64,000 nt of DNA from Streptomyces sp. LHD-70 (lineage in GTDB: Bacteria > Actinomycetota > Actinomycetes > Streptomycetales > Streptomycetaceae), in the NCBI RefSeq assembly GCF_031157275.1, contig NZ_JAVIFW010000026.1, positions 41,237 to 105,236 of the forward strand, written 5' to 3'. Below, piece by piece: positions 8,311 through 15,934 of the stretch. The notes under the pieces were generated by a model. It did not search any database. It worked only from the letters and a program-made list of their open reading frames with translations, and was not told where the DNA came from. Position 1 is the stretch's first letter. The number at the start of each line of letters is the position of its first letter. Both the position numbers and the translations under genes were made by a program.

Positions 8311-8550
8311 TCAGGGGATGTTGCGCAGGATGGCGAAGACGATCAGGACGGCGATGACGACGGCGGCGATCACAGAACCGCGGTCCGGTGGTGTCCAGGG
8401 AACTTCCTGGATGAGCTCGCCGTCCGGGTGGTGTCCTCCGTGCATCCGCTTGCGGTGCCTGTGCCCCTCGTCCTTCGCCTCTTGTCGGCTGCGGGTGGTG
8501 GCGGAGCTGGTGCCGCAGCGGGAGCAGCGATAGCGGTATCGGGTGAGCAC
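8311..8550 (-). CDS. Small zinc-ribbon protein with one transmembrane helix
   Basis: 79 residues, GTG start at 8550. CSRC near residues 9-12 and histidines in the next 30 residues could form a zinc site. The C-terminus has one hydrophobic helix (VIAAVVIAVLIVFAIL) and ends five residues later, so it is probably tail-anchored. It is the last small membrane protein of the leftward cluster, 219 bases beyond the previous gene. That gap holds a regularly spaced GGTAG array. Function unknown. Confidence 0.55.
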   Translation of the reverse strand: MLTRYRYRCSRCGTSSATTRSRQEAKDEGHRHRKRMHGGHHPDGELIQEVPWTPPDRGSVIAAVVIAVLIVFAILRNIP

Positions 8551-8666
8551 GGCCTCTCATTTCCTGTGGCCCGTAGGGGAGTTGATCCCTGGACTCTAGG
8601 CGGCGGCCGTGCTGTCCGGTGTCGGTTTCGGTCTCCTGCTGGCCCTGCCGGGCGGGGCGAGTTGCG

Positions 8667-8741
8667 GGTAGATCGCGGGTAGACCGGGGTGGTAGCTGGC
8701 AGGTAGCCAGGGCGTAGAAGCCCAGGTAGAGGGCCTGGTAG
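8667..8741. repeat. Phased GGTAG repeat array
   Basis: GGTAG occurs at 8667, 8678, 8691, 8702, 8725 and 8737, with a near match (CGTAG) at 8713. Steps are 11-13 bases, about one helical turn, so all copies face the same side of the DNA. The array fills the gap upstream of the 8550 gene. It could be an operator for an oligomeric regulator or a transfer locus of the clt type, which in Streptomyces plasmids consists of short direct repeats. Confidence 0.55.
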
Positions 8742-8768
8742 ACGCCTGATCTACCGCCCCGGTCGGGG

Positions 8769-9737
8769 TCATGCGGCGCTCTCGGGGGAGGGGACTGGGA
8801 CGAGCCTGAGGCGCGGCTCGCCGTCGGCCTGCTCGGCGGCTTCTAGGAGGGGCCCGGGGCTGGCTGGACGGGGGACCTCTGTGGGTGGCGAGGTGGGGGT
8901 CTCCTGCTCGGCCTGGGAGGGCCCTTCCGGCGGTGTGGAGAAGAGGTCGGTGAGGGCTTCTCCAGGGGTCCGTCCGAAGGCCTCAGCGAACTTGTCGACG
9001 CGGATTCCCCAGGTGGGGGACTTTGCGCCGACTTTGGTCTTGGTGACGGGGAGTTGGGCTGCTTCGCACCACTCGCGGAGGTGGGTCACGGTCCAGGTGT
9101 CGAAGCCGGTGGCTTCCTCGCGGAGGCGTTCTAGGAGGGTGCCGATGTGGACGCCTTGGATCTTCTTGGTGGCGGCGTCGTCGAGGGCTTCGAGGATGAA
9201 GCGCAGGAGGGCGCGGCGTGCGGTTTCGACGGGGTCGGTGGTGTGTGTGGTGGCGCTTTCCTGGTCCTCCTCCCCTGCACCTTTTTTATGATCGTTTTGG
9301 GTGGTGGTCTTCTTCTCGGGGGGAGCTATGAGCAAGGCCGTCAGGACCCAGCCAGCTCCCACGACTCCGGCGATCACGGGGGCGGCAGCCTTCAGGTACG
9401 GGGCGGCGAGGTACCACAGCATGGAGGCGAGCAGGCTGATTCCTCCGATGCCGACGAGGAGGGCGATCAGGGCGACTCCGCAGGACTCCAGCGCGTCTTC
9501 GGTCTTGCTCTTCTTCGCGCCCTTCTGCTTTGCTCTCTCTTCCTTCTTCCCGTCGCCCTCTTGCTTCTTCTCCGGGCTGCTCGCGGCGTCCTCTTGTATC
9601 GCGGTCCATCCGAGGGCTGTGACCTTGCGGAGTCCGCGCAGTACGTAGCGGAGCATCACGACGGACCCGGCGAAGAAGTCGCGGAAGAACCGGGTGCCGC
9701 GGAACGGGATGCCGAGGTGGTGGAGTACGGCCCTCAT
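8769..9737 (-). CDS. Membrane protein with lysine-rich N-terminus and possible C-terminal DNA-binding region
   Basis: 322 residues. A highly charged EKKQEGDGKKEERAKQKGAKK stretch precedes two transmembrane helices (about residues 90-115 and 122-145). A cytoplasmic part follows, containing a compact helical segment (GVHIGTLLERLREEATGF, then WTVTHLREWCEAA) and a Pro-rich tail. The ATG at 9737 overlaps the stop of the preceding gene, so it is coupled. No family is recognised. Its place among coupled membrane genes suggests a role in mating-type or spread functions, which is inference. Confidence 0.6.
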   Translation of the reverse strand: MRAVLHHLGIPFRGTRFFRDFFAGSVVMLRYVLRGLRKVTALGWTAIQEDAASSPEKKQEGDGKKEERAKQKGAKKSKTEDALESCGVALIALLVGIGGISLLASMLWYLAAPYLKAAAPVIAGVVGAGWVLTALLIAPPEKKTTTQNDHKKGAGEEDQESATTHTTDPVETARRALLRFILEALDDAATKKIQGVHIGTLLERLREEATGFDTWTVTHLREWCEAAQLPVTKTKVGAKSPTWGIRVDKFAEAFGRTPGEALTDLFSTPPEGPSQAEQETPTSPPTEVPRPASPGPLLEAAEQADGEPRLRLVPVPSPESAA

Positions 9738-10204
9738 GCGAGTTTCTCCAGCATCGCGGCGATCAGCTTGTAGACGATGCCCCAGTAGGCGCCCGCGATG
9801 CCCCAGGAGACGCCCGCACCGATCCCGAGGAACGTCGGCGGGATCCTCTTCTGCCACTCAGGGAGCCAGGTCAGGACGGTCAGGACCAGGGCCACCCCAG
9901 CCGGGGGGATGCCTCCCGTGACCTCGGGTTCCGCCAGGGTGGAGGCGGACAGGCCGTGTACGCCGGTGGCGATGACCTGCCATGTTCCGCCGGCGATGAT
10001 GCACGCGATGCCGAACACGGCGGCGAGAGCGGCCAGTCGCCGGTTGTCGCTGATGACCCTCTTCACGGGGCCGGACCGTCCGCGGATGGCCATGATGACG
10101 ACGGCGCCCAGGGAGAGGGCGATCGCGGACAGGCCGACCGTGCCGAAGAACTGGGCGCCGTTGGCTCCGGCTGCCGCAGGCGCGGCGAGGAGATGGGTGT
10201 TCAC
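9734..10204 (-). CDS. Small multi-pass membrane protein
   Basis: 156 residues from a GTG at 10204 with AAGGAA six bases upstream. A short N-terminal Ala-rich segment leads into three to four hydrophobic helices (AQFFGTVGLSAIALSLGAVVIMAI, LAALAAVFGIACIIAG, VALVLTVLTWLP, GAGVSWGIAGAYWGIVYK). It is coupled by ATGA overlap to the next gene and lies 11 bases after the previous one. No homologue is recognised. The size and topology resemble Spd-type spread proteins of Streptomyces plasmids. Confidence 0.6.
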   Translation of the reverse strand: MNTHLLAAPAAAGANGAQFFGTVGLSAIALSLGAVVIMAIRGRSGPVKRVISDNRRLAALAAVFGIACIIAGGTWQVIATGVHGLSASTLAEPEVTGGIPPAGVALVLTVLTWLPEWQKRIPPTFLGIGAGVSWGIAGAYWGIVYKLIAAMLEKLA

Positions 10205-10215
10205 AGGGGTTCCTT

Positions 10216-10959
10216 TCAGATGAGCAGGTCGGAGCCGTGGAGAGTGAGGGTGAGGACGGAGGTCGCGAGGGGGATCCGGGCGAGCCATCGCTTGTGGAGT
10301 GGGGTGTGGCGGTAGCGCCACGCGAGGTATCCGGTTCCTCCGCACATCGCTGCACCGACGGTCAGGAGTGCGATGTCGTGCGCGGTGAGCGGGCTGTACT
10401 GGGCGATGTACGCGGAGATGGCGGGCAGGGCGTTCACGCCGCCGCGGCGGCCGAGTTCTGCGAGGCCGAAGACCAGGCCGAGCCGGATGAGTCCCCCGAG
10501 GCAGCTCGCGGGGAGGACGTCGGCGAGGGTCTTGGAGCGTGCTGCTTTCCAGCCCGCGTATCCGCACCCGAGGGCTCCGGCGGTACCGAGAAGTCCGGGA
10601 GCGGCCTGTACGGCATGCTCGGGGAACTCGCCGAGGTAGGTGCCGAGTCCGAGGCCGATGCCGAGTGCGGCCGCGCTGCCGTTGAAGAAGAAGATGCGCC
10701 AGGCCCGGGAGTTGAGCCGTTCACGCAGTGTGGGCGGCTCTTCCTCCTCCTCAAGTTGGCCCTGGTCGTCGTTCTTCTCGACGACGATCACGGTGGGCTC
10801 GTTGAACGTGTCCCGTTGCTCGGAGCCGTACAGATCCGCCCACCATTCGCCGGCGGGGTCGTTCGGGTCCGGAGTCATGTCGGGCCGGTCGTGATCCGGC
10901 TCCGGCTGGGGGTCGTCTTGAGTGCCTTTGGCTCGCCACCAGTCGAGGTTGAGGCTCAT
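10216..10959 (-). CDS. Membrane protein with acidic cytoplasmic N-terminus
   Basis: 247 residues. The first 85 are acidic and Pro-rich. At least four hydrophobic segments follow (IFFFNGSAAALGIGLGLGTYL, GLLGTAGALGCGYAGW, LPASCLGGLIRLGLVFGLAEL, DIALLTVGAAMCGGTGYLAW). The ATG at 10959 overlaps the upstream stop. It is one of four consecutive coupled membrane genes. No function is recognised. Confidence 0.6.
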   Translation of the reverse strand: MSLNLDWWRAKGTQDDPQPEPDHDRPDMTPDPNDPAGEWWADLYGSEQRDTFNEPTVIVVEKNDDQGQLEEEEEPPTLRERLNSRAWRIFFFNGSAAALGIGLGLGTYLGEFPEHAVQAAPGLLGTAGALGCGYAGWKAARSKTLADVLPASCLGGLIRLGLVFGLAELGRRGGVNALPAISAYIAQYSPLTAHDIALLTVGAAMCGGTGYLAWRYRHTPLHKRWLARIPLATSVLTLTLHGSDLLI

Positions 10960-11276
10960 CAGCTGGTCCCCTCCCCCGAGGAGAGGGCGGCTGCCACATA
11001 GGCGTTGACCTGCTCTTCTACCGTCTTCCGGGTGCCGTCTACCGGCTGTGCGGCGGTGTGGCCAAGGCGGTAGGCGAGGCACGCCGAGGTGAGCACTGCT
11101 GCGGTCTCGCTGCCCTGACAGTGGGTCCGCAGGATGTTCTCGGGCCGCCGGGGACGGACTACCACGCCCGGCGTCGGATCGGCGTCCCCAAGGGGTGCGC
11201 TCGCGGGCGCACGGAGCCTGACCGTGGGCACTTCCCTCGCCTGAAGGGAGCGGACTTTCGATTGACTTTGGGGCAT
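10959..11276 (-). CDS. Small hypothetical protein of the membrane cluster
   Basis: 105 residues from the ATG at 11276, chosen over an upstream ATG because AAGGAGC lies nine bases before it. The N-terminal half is basic and Pro-rich. The second half contains CQGSETAAVLTSACLAYRLGHTAA and VEEQVNAYVAAAL helices. No transmembrane segment is obvious. It overlaps the next gene by one base, so it is probably co-translated with the membrane proteins downstream. Confidence 0.55.
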   Translation of the reverse strand: MPQSQSKVRSLQAREVPTVRLRAPASAPLGDADPTPGVVVRPRRPENILRTHCQGSETAAVLTSACLAYRLGHTAAQPVDGTRKTVEEQVNAYVAAALSSGEGTS

Positions 11277-11362
11277 GCTGCTAGTGCTCCTTCGCTGCTC
11301 ACGTGGTGGTCGGGAGTAGCGGGGCCCGGCCGGTCCCTGGAAAGTCGGGCCGGGCCCCGCAG

Positions 11363-11494
11363 TCATGGGCGGGGCTTGTCGATCCCGTACGGGTCGACTC
11401 CCTGCAGGTCGCGGCGCTTCTCGCGCAACAGCCGGTTGAGGTTGATCAGGCCGCCGAGCCCGAGCAGAGCGGCGGTCGCGAAGAAGTACGTCAT
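11363..11494 (-). CDS. 43-residue single-pass membrane peptide
   Basis: The frame starts at ATG 11494 with GGGAGG six bases upstream. It encodes one N-terminal hydrophobic helix (TYFFATAALLGLGGLINL), then a basic stretch (RLLREKRRDLQG) and a short Pro-rich tail. The topology is consistent with N-terminus out, C-terminus in. It lies between the DUF2637 gene and the rest of the cluster. Function unknown. Confidence 0.55.
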   Translation of the reverse strand: MTYFFATAALLGLGGLINLNRLLREKRRDLQGVDPYGIDKPRP

Positions 11495-11553
11495 GGGTGC
11501 CTCCCTCATCGGTTGGTTGCTGGCTGGGTGACCGGACGCCTGGGGGTACGGAC

Positions 11554-11601
11554 GTCCGCCGTGCCTCCAGGTGCGGTTCCTGCTCCTGGACGACGGCGGA
11601 C
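11554..11601 (-). terminator. Stem-loop after the second DUF2637 gene
   Basis: GTCCGCCGT (11554-11562) pairs with ACGGCGGAC (11593-11601); an inner TCCAGG/CCTGGA pair strengthens it. It begins four bases beyond the stop of the leftward gene. No T-run follows, so it may only attenuate. Confidence 0.5.
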
Positions 11602-11605
11602 GCCG

Positions 11606-13057
11606 TCAGACGCCTACGGAGTGGAGGGATGATCGGCGCTCGTCTGCGAGTCGCTGCGCATGCCGCTGGAGCGCGTTGCGCACGGTCCCCTCGGAGCAGC
11701 CGAGTTGCGTAGCGAGCTCGCGGTTCGACGGCTCGTCACCGCCGTCTTCGGGGTTGCGCAGTGCGTAGACCTGCGCATCCCAAGCGGCTTGTTCTTCGGG
11801 CGTCTTACGCGCTGCGCGCTGCGCAGTTTCGCGGGCTGCGCTACGCGCTCCACGGGACTGCGGAGGGCGCGACTGCTTACGCGAGGCCGAGGGCATACGC
11901 GGGCTGTCCTGCTCCATTGATGACGTGTCGGCGGCGGCTTCCGGTACGTCATTGGCGTCGTCCTGCACACTCTGCTGCGTAGTGTCCTGGCCGCCTGGCT
12001 GCTCGCGCTGTGCGTATTGCGCAGAGTGTGGGTCGCCCTGCTGCGCGTCGTCCTGCGCACCCTCGTGCGTACCCTGCTGCGCAGTGTGGATCTGCGTAGC
12101 CAGGTGCGTAGTTGCGCGCTCGTCGGAGGTGCGCAGTTCGGGCCGCGGAAGGTTCGCGGGGCGGGATGCGGTGTGCTGCGCAGGGTGTTCTGCGGCTGTG
12201 GTGAGGGCTGCCGGGGGCGGCGTGGACGCTATGTCGATCGCAGTGGCGGCGTGCTGGTCGAGGTCGATCTGTTGGGCGTTCGCTGGTGCTTCGGCGGTCT
12301 CGGCGAGGGCACCGTTGACGGGCGTCCACGCGGCGGTGTCGATGCCTGCGGCGGCGAGGCCGGCGGGGGCGGTCTCGGCGAGTCGTACGCCGTACTTGGC
12401 GAGCCGCAGCGGCATCAGGGCCTCGGTCGGGGCTTTGCGCCTCCACCAGCGACCGTAGCGACTGCGGAGGAGAGCGCGGTACATCAAGCGCTGCTGCTCG
12501 AGGCTGATGACTTGCTCGTAGGAGCGCAGTTCCCACAGCTTCATGCGCCGCCACAGGAGGAATGTCGGCCCTGGGGAGAGCAGCCACCGTGTGAAGCGGA
12601 CTCCTTCCATGTGTTTGTCGGCGGTGATGTCGGCCATCCGGCCGATGGCGTGCCGCGCGGCCTCTACGGCGACGACGAACAGGAGGGGGATCACTGCGTG
12701 CATGCCGACCCCCAAGGGGTCCGGCCAGGCTGACGCTCCGTTGAACGCGATCGTGGCCGCGGTGAGTAGCCATGCGGTCTGCCGAAGGAGCGGGAACGGG
12801 ATCCGAATCCACGTCAGGAGGAGGTCCAGGGCGAGGAGTACGACGATCCCGGCGTCGATCCCGACCGGCAGAACGTGGGAGAAGTTCCCGAAGTCCTTCT
12901 TCTCGGCGAGTTTCTGCACGGCTGTGTAGGAACCGGCGAAACCGATACCGGCGATGACGATTCCGCCGGCGCAGATGGTGCCGACGAGCCAGCGGAGCGG
13001 GCGGGTGAGTTTGGGGAGCTGCGAGGCGTTGGTGGGTGCCTCCGGTGGGCTGTGCAA
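11606..13057 (-). CDS. DUF2637 membrane protein with Gln-rich linker and C-terminal helix-turn-helix
   Basis: 483 residues, TTG start with AGGAGC upstream. The first 215 residues are the DUF2637 domain and closely match the protein at 1386-2774 (LPVGIDAG, IAFNGASAWPDPLGVGM, WLLSPGPTFLLWRRMKLWE). The linker is unusual: rich in Gln, Ala, His and Asp, from a DNA tract full of TGCGCA/TGCGTA. The end (SNRELATQLGCSEGTVRNALQRHAQRLA) is a helix-turn-helix of a different sequence from the paralogue. A membrane-anchored DNA-binding role is plausible but not shown. Confidence 0.85.
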   Translation of the reverse strand: MHSPPEAPTNASQLPKLTRPLRWLVGTICAGGIVIAGIGFAGSYTAVQKLAEKKDFGNFSHVLPVGIDAGIVVLLALDLLLTWIRIPFPLLRQTAWLLTAATIAFNGASAWPDPLGVGMHAVIPLLFVVAVEAARHAIGRMADITADKHMEGVRFTRWLLSPGPTFLLWRRMKLWELRSYEQVISLEQQRLMYRALLRSRYGRWWRRKAPTEALMPLRLAKYGVRLAETAPAGLAAAGIDTAAWTPVNGALAETAEAPANAQQIDLDQHAATAIDIASTPPPAALTTAAEHPAQHTASRPANLPRPELRTSDERATTHLATQIHTAQQGTHEGAQDDAQQGDPHSAQYAQREQPGGQDTTQQSVQDDANDVPEAAADTSSMEQDSPRMPSASRKQSRPPQSRGARSAARETAQRAARKTPEEQAAWDAQVYALRNPEDGGDEPSNRELATQLGCSEGTVRNALQRHAQRLADERRSSLHSVGV

Positions 13058-13110
13058 GGGCGGGCTCCTGGTTCCGGTCGGGGACTGTGCGGGCAGGCGC
13101 GAGGGGATGC

Positions 13111-13137
13111 GCCGCCCCGGCTGAGTGCCGGGGCGGC
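13111..13137 (-). terminator. Stem-loop after the 72-residue gene
   Basis: GCCGCCCCGG (13111-13120) and CCGGGGCGGC (13128-13137) form a perfect 10-bp stem with a 7-base loop, seven bases beyond the stop at 13144. Because the DUF2637 gene follows, it may tune rather than end transcription. Confidence 0.55.
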
Positions 13138-13143
13138 GAGGGG

Positions 13144-13362
13144 CTAGCTGTCGGTACGACCCCAGTTCTTGCGCGTGTACTTGGCGGCGTCGGCGGCCTT
13201 GTACGGGTCAGGGGTGACCCGGCGGCGCCGTTCCTTGGTGGGAGCCTGGGGCTCGGGCCGACGGGGGCCGTCCTCCTCCGTGCTGCGGTGCCAGCCGGGA
13301 CCGTCACCGCGCGGGAGGCCGTCACCCTCACTGCTCTTCTTGCTGCGTCCGAAGATCGCCAT
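13144..13362 (-). CDS. Small basic hypothetical protein (72 residues)
   Basis: Starts MAIFGRSKKSS, is rich in Arg, Lys, Pro and Asp, and ends with a helical DPYKAADAAKYTRKNW segment. The ATG overlaps the stop of the secreted-protein gene upstream. The N-terminus resembles that of the 60-residue protein at 14209-14391 (MGLFSRKSSS), so both may belong to one family of small basic proteins. No hydrophobic helix. Function unknown. Confidence 0.55.
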   Translation of the reverse strand: MAIFGRSKKSSEGDGLPRGDGPGWHRSTEEDGPRRPEPQAPTKERRRRVTPDPYKAADAAKYTRKNWGRTDS

Positions 13363-14003
13363 CAGCGGGCACCTCCGCAGTTGTGGCCGGTGATGGCGGT
13401 GCCGGTGGCGTAGCCCTCGCGGAGGGTGCCCCAGCCTCCGCGGCCGCTGGTGGTCTGCCGGATCTGGACGAGACCGCCGGGGCCGCAGGCGATGAACTCG
13501 GCGCGGTCGTTGTCGCTGAGGCCCGACCCCGTGCGGGTGCCGTTGGCATCGCGGAGGGAGAGGCCCTGGCCGCCGGTGACGGGGCGCATGCCGCCCTCGC
13601 CCGTGCTCGGCGCCGGGACAGCGGGCTGCGCCTGCGACTCCGGCTTTGCCTCGGGCTTGACCGGGAGCGAGGCGGGGCGGACCTTCTGGCTTCCGTCCGA
13701 GTAGTCCGTGACCTTGACTCGCTGGCCCTGCCGGACCTCGTAGCTCTCGCCGGTGATCGTGCGGGGCTCGGCGTTGGCGGGACGGACCATCACGTCGCCG
13801 TTCGCCCAGGTCGCCTTGTAGACGGGGACGAGCTGACCGTTCTCGTCGGCGCGGAGCTCCTGCTCGCAGGTCTCCCAGCCGTCCGGAATGAGGCTGCCGC
13901 AAGTCTGCTCGGCGGCGGCCGCCTCGGTGGTGGTGGTGGTGAGGGTGGCGAGGGCCGCGGTGGCGGTGATTGCCGTGATCGCGGCGGATACGCGCTTGTT
14001 CAC
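13362..14003 (-). CDS. Secreted hypothetical protein
   Basis: 213 residues from a GTG at 14003 with AAGGAAG six bases upstream. A signal peptide is evident: NKRV, then AAITAITATAALATLTTTT, then Ala-rich AEAAAA with probable cleavage near residue 31. The mature part has cysteines CGSLIPDGWETC near the start and others near the end (FIACGPGG, HNCGG), probably disulfide-linked. A Pro/Lys-rich linker divides two small domains. A cell-surface role fits a mobile-element cluster, but no family is recognised. Confidence 0.65.
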   Translation of the reverse strand: MNKRVSAAITAITATAALATLTTTTTEAAAAEQTCGSLIPDGWETCEQELRADENGQLVPVYKATWANGDVMVRPANAEPRTITGESYEVRQGQRVKVTDYSDGSQKVRPASLPVKPEAKPESQAQPAVPAPSTGEGGMRPVTGGQGLSLRDANGTRTGSGLSDNDRAEFIACGPGGLVQIRQTTSGRGGWGTLREGYATGTAITGHNCGGAR

Positions 14004-14063
14004 GAGCGCTTCCTTCGTATTTGGGGTTGCCCGCTGGGTGGCGGGTCGGCCGGGTGGCCTGGT

Positions 14064-14116
14064 CCGCGTACGGCCCGAACTCGGGCTGCACCGCCCGTGG
14101 TTCGGGCCGTACGCGG
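14064..14116 (-). terminator. Inverted repeat between the 28-residue frame and the secreted-protein gene
   Basis: CCGCGTACGGCCCGAA (14064-14079) and its exact complement (14101-14116) form a 16-bp stem with a 21-base loop. It could reduce read-through into the secreted-protein gene or shield its leader. Confidence 0.55.
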
Positions 14117-14122
14117 TGGAGG

Positions 14123-14209
14123 TCACCCGGCCGTGTACCGGGCGCGGGCAGCGGTGAGCGCCTTCTCGTACGCCTCGATGCCGGGGAGGGCGAGTTGCTC
14201 GCCCCTCAT
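14123..14209 (-). CDS. Possible 28-residue coupled peptide
   Basis: The frame starts at an ATG overlapping the stop of the 60-residue gene and encodes a helical peptide (LPGIEAYEKALTAARARYTAG). The overlap and good codon usage argue that it is translated, but its length makes it uncertain. Confidence 0.35.
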   Translation of the reverse strand: MRGEQLALPGIEAYEKALTAARARYTAG

Positions 14210-14391
14210 CAGTTGGTCCAGCCCTTGCGGCGGGCCTTCTTGGGGGCCTCGTTGCCCCCGACCGGTGCGTGCCGGTTGGCGACGACCTTCGCGTTCAGCG
14301 CGGCCTGGCCGGCCTTCTGCTCGGCGGTGAACCCGCGCGGCCGGGAGGCCGAGCTGCTGTCCGAGCTGCTCTTGCGGCTGAAGAGGCCCAT
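14209..14391 (-). CDS. Small basic hypothetical protein (60 residues)
   Basis: Begins MGLFSRKSSSD, then a helix (EQKAGQAALNAKVVANRH) and a basic tail (KKARRKGWTN). It follows the 43-residue gene by two bases and overlaps the next small frame. The N-terminus is similar to that of the protein at 13144-13362. No membrane segment or known domain. Confidence 0.5.
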   Translation of the reverse strand: MGLFSRKSSSDSSSASRPRGFTAEQKAGQAALNAKVVANRHAPVGGNEAPKKARRKGWTN

Positions 14392-14393
14392 GG

Positions 14394-14525
14394 TCAGCGG
14401 CCTCCCTGCTGCTCGCGCTGGCGCCGGGCGTCCTCGAAGCCGCGCCCGGCCTCCTTGATGCGCTCGATGCGGCGCAATACGTCCTCGGTGATCGAGGGCG
14501 GGGTGATCGCGATACGGTGCTGCAT
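14394..14525 (-). CDS. Small helical hypothetical protein (43 residues)
   Basis: ATG at 14525 with GGAGGA five bases upstream. It encodes PPSITEDVLRRIERIKEAGRGF followed by a charged EDARRQREQQ tail, probably a single amphipathic helix. It begins the run of coupled tiny genes. Function unknown. Confidence 0.5.
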   Translation of the reverse strand: MQHRIAITPPSITEDVLRRIERIKEAGRGFEDARRQREQQGGR

Positions 14526-14709
14526 GCGTTCCTCCAGGTGCTAGCTGGTGGTCGCGCTGCCCCCGTCGGTGTGTCCGCACCGGCGGGGGCTTTGCGTTGG
14601 CCGGTCTGGCCGGGCCGTCCTCGTCCCGGGGTGCCTGGTGCGCTTCCGCTGTGGTGCGGGTGCGGTGTCTATGCCGGGCGCGGGTTCGAGGGCGACTCGG
14701 ACGGGCAGG

Positions 14710-14922
14710 TCAGAAGCAGCTACTGCAGGTGCAGTGGGCCCTGATCGGTCGGCCGGGGGCGTTGCCGCCGCCGCAGTGGTGCCACATGGGCCAGTGGTCG
14801 ACGGGGCCGGCGGTCTCGCAGCAGATGCCGGGCCGCGGGTTGTCGCGGCGGATCTGCTCGTACTCGTCGTAGTCGGTCGGCATGACGGTGGGGACGGCTG
14901 GAGCCGGTTCACTGCCGCGCAT
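14710..14922 (-). CDS. Small cysteine/histidine-rich protein, first gene of the leftward cluster
   Basis: 70 residues from the ATG at 14922 with GAGGAGG six bases upstream. The second half holds ICCETAG, HWPMWHHCGGG and AHCTCSSCF, enough Cys and His for one or two zinc sites. It is the promoter-proximal gene of the leftward cluster. About 185 bases without a clear gene separate it from the next. Function unknown; a small regulatory or chaperone role is only a guess. Confidence 0.55.
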   Translation of the reverse strand: MRGSEPAPAVPTVMPTDYDEYEQIRRDNPRPGICCETAGPVDHWPMWHHCGGGNAPGRPIRAHCTCSSCF

Positions 14923-15330
14923 GCGATCCCTCCTCAAATGGGCTTTCTCGTGCATCTGGCGGGGTTGATGCGATTTCGCTCCGATGTGCCGCCACGCAAT
15001 CAATAAGTGATGTGTGCAAAGTTCTGACGCTTGTCTTCGCGCGGGGGAGCTGGCTGTCGCAGTTGCCTGGCACCGGCGGCCAGCGGATTCCGCTCGCGCT
15101 ACCAGCCGTCGATTCCTCTCGGGCTGTCGCGGTCATCGCGGTGCTCATGGCTCTGCCGGTGCTGTCCGATGTGCAGTTCTCAAGGCGCGAACGCTTCCTT
15201 CGTCGACCCCGTGATGGCAGACGCTTCCGGGCGCTTTGTGCAGGTCAGAGCAGGGCTAAGAGGCCCGTTTCTGGCGGGTGTTGGGCGCTTGGCCCGACGT
15301 CGAAGACGCTAACCCAATGACGTACATCAT
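14923..15330. other. Divergent promoter region, no gene seen
   Basis: This gap separates the leftward cluster from the rightward Phd-like gene and must contain both promoters. I see no convincing reading frame. It is less GC-rich near 14945-15015 (TTGATGCGATTTCGCTCCG and CAATCAATAAGTGATG). Confidence 0.4.
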
Positions 15331-15358
15331 GTCTAGACGCTCTAGATGTACATCTAGA
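15331..15358. promoter_or_regulatory. Operator-like palindromes upstream of the Phd-like gene
   Basis: GTCTAGAC (15331-15338) and the perfect 18-bp palindrome TCTAGATGTACATCTAGA (15341-15358) lie 38 bases before the ATG. The spacing suits autorepression by an antitoxin-type protein. Confidence 0.65.
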
Positions 15359-15395
15359 CTGTTCGGCAAGAGGGTGCACATGTACGCTTCAGCGC

Positions 15396-15623
15396 ATGAC
15401 TGAGGACGAGCTGACCGACGAGGCGATGACCGCGAGCGCCCTGCGCGGCTCGCTGAGTGACCGGCTGAATGCGGCCCGGTTCGCCGGCGCTTACACAAGG
15501 GTTGACACCAGGGGCGGAACACCTCGGGCGATGCTCGTACCGTGGGCCGAGTACCTGCGCCTGTGCGCCGCCGCCGAGGAGGCGCCCCGCTTGCCGGAGA
15601 GTTCGAAGGCCGCTGACGCCTGA
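15396..15623 (+). CDS. Phd/YefM-like antitoxin-type protein
   Basis: 75 residues. The core (SLSDRLNAARFAGAYTRVDTRGGTPRAMLVPWAEYLRL) matches the Phd/YefM pattern of a short helix followed by two strands and the VP-x-x-EY segment. The C-terminal tail is acidic and probably disordered until bound. Palindromes just upstream fit an autoregulated operon. No toxin gene follows, since a stem-loop comes 25 bases later. The nearest unpaired toxin is the RelE-like gene at 7977, across the leftward cluster. Confidence 0.6.
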   Translation: MTEDELTDEAMTASALRGSLSDRLNAARFAGAYTRVDTRGGTPRAMLVPWAEYLRLCAAAEEAPRLPESSKAADA

Positions 15624-15648
15624 CCCCTGCTCGCCCGTTCGTCCTCTC

Positions 15649-15676
15649 GGGTCCCGCCGAACCGCCGGCGGGGCCC
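15649..15676 (+). terminator. Terminator after the Phd-like gene
   Basis: GGGTCCCGCCG (15649-15659) and CGGCGGGGCCC (15666-15676) pair with one G-T wobble around a 6-base loop, then CTTGCTGC. Confidence 0.65.
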
Positions 15677-15934
15677 TTGCTGCATATGGCCGCCGCTCCA
15701 GGCTCAACCAATGCGCGTATGCCGTCCTAACGTTGAGAACCGACGGCGAGAGAGGTGCTGCAGGACTTCGGCGGCCGCGCTCCACTGACCCGGTCGCGAC
15801 AGCCGGGCGTCAACTGCTCCGGCGAGACACGGAGGTTGACTCTTCGTCATCTCCTGGACTGCAGCGGTCACTTCTATATATCGTCTCAGCTATCGTTTTG
15901 CTGGACTGATGACCAGAGGGAAGGGGGCAGCAGC
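15677..15934. other. Leader of the XRE regulator
   Basis: No gene is seen. An unusually AT-rich patch (CTTCTATATATCGTCTC, 15871-15887) lies about 50 bases before the next ATG and probably contains the -10 region. A TTGACT at 15836-15841 is too far away to be its -35. Confidence 0.4.
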
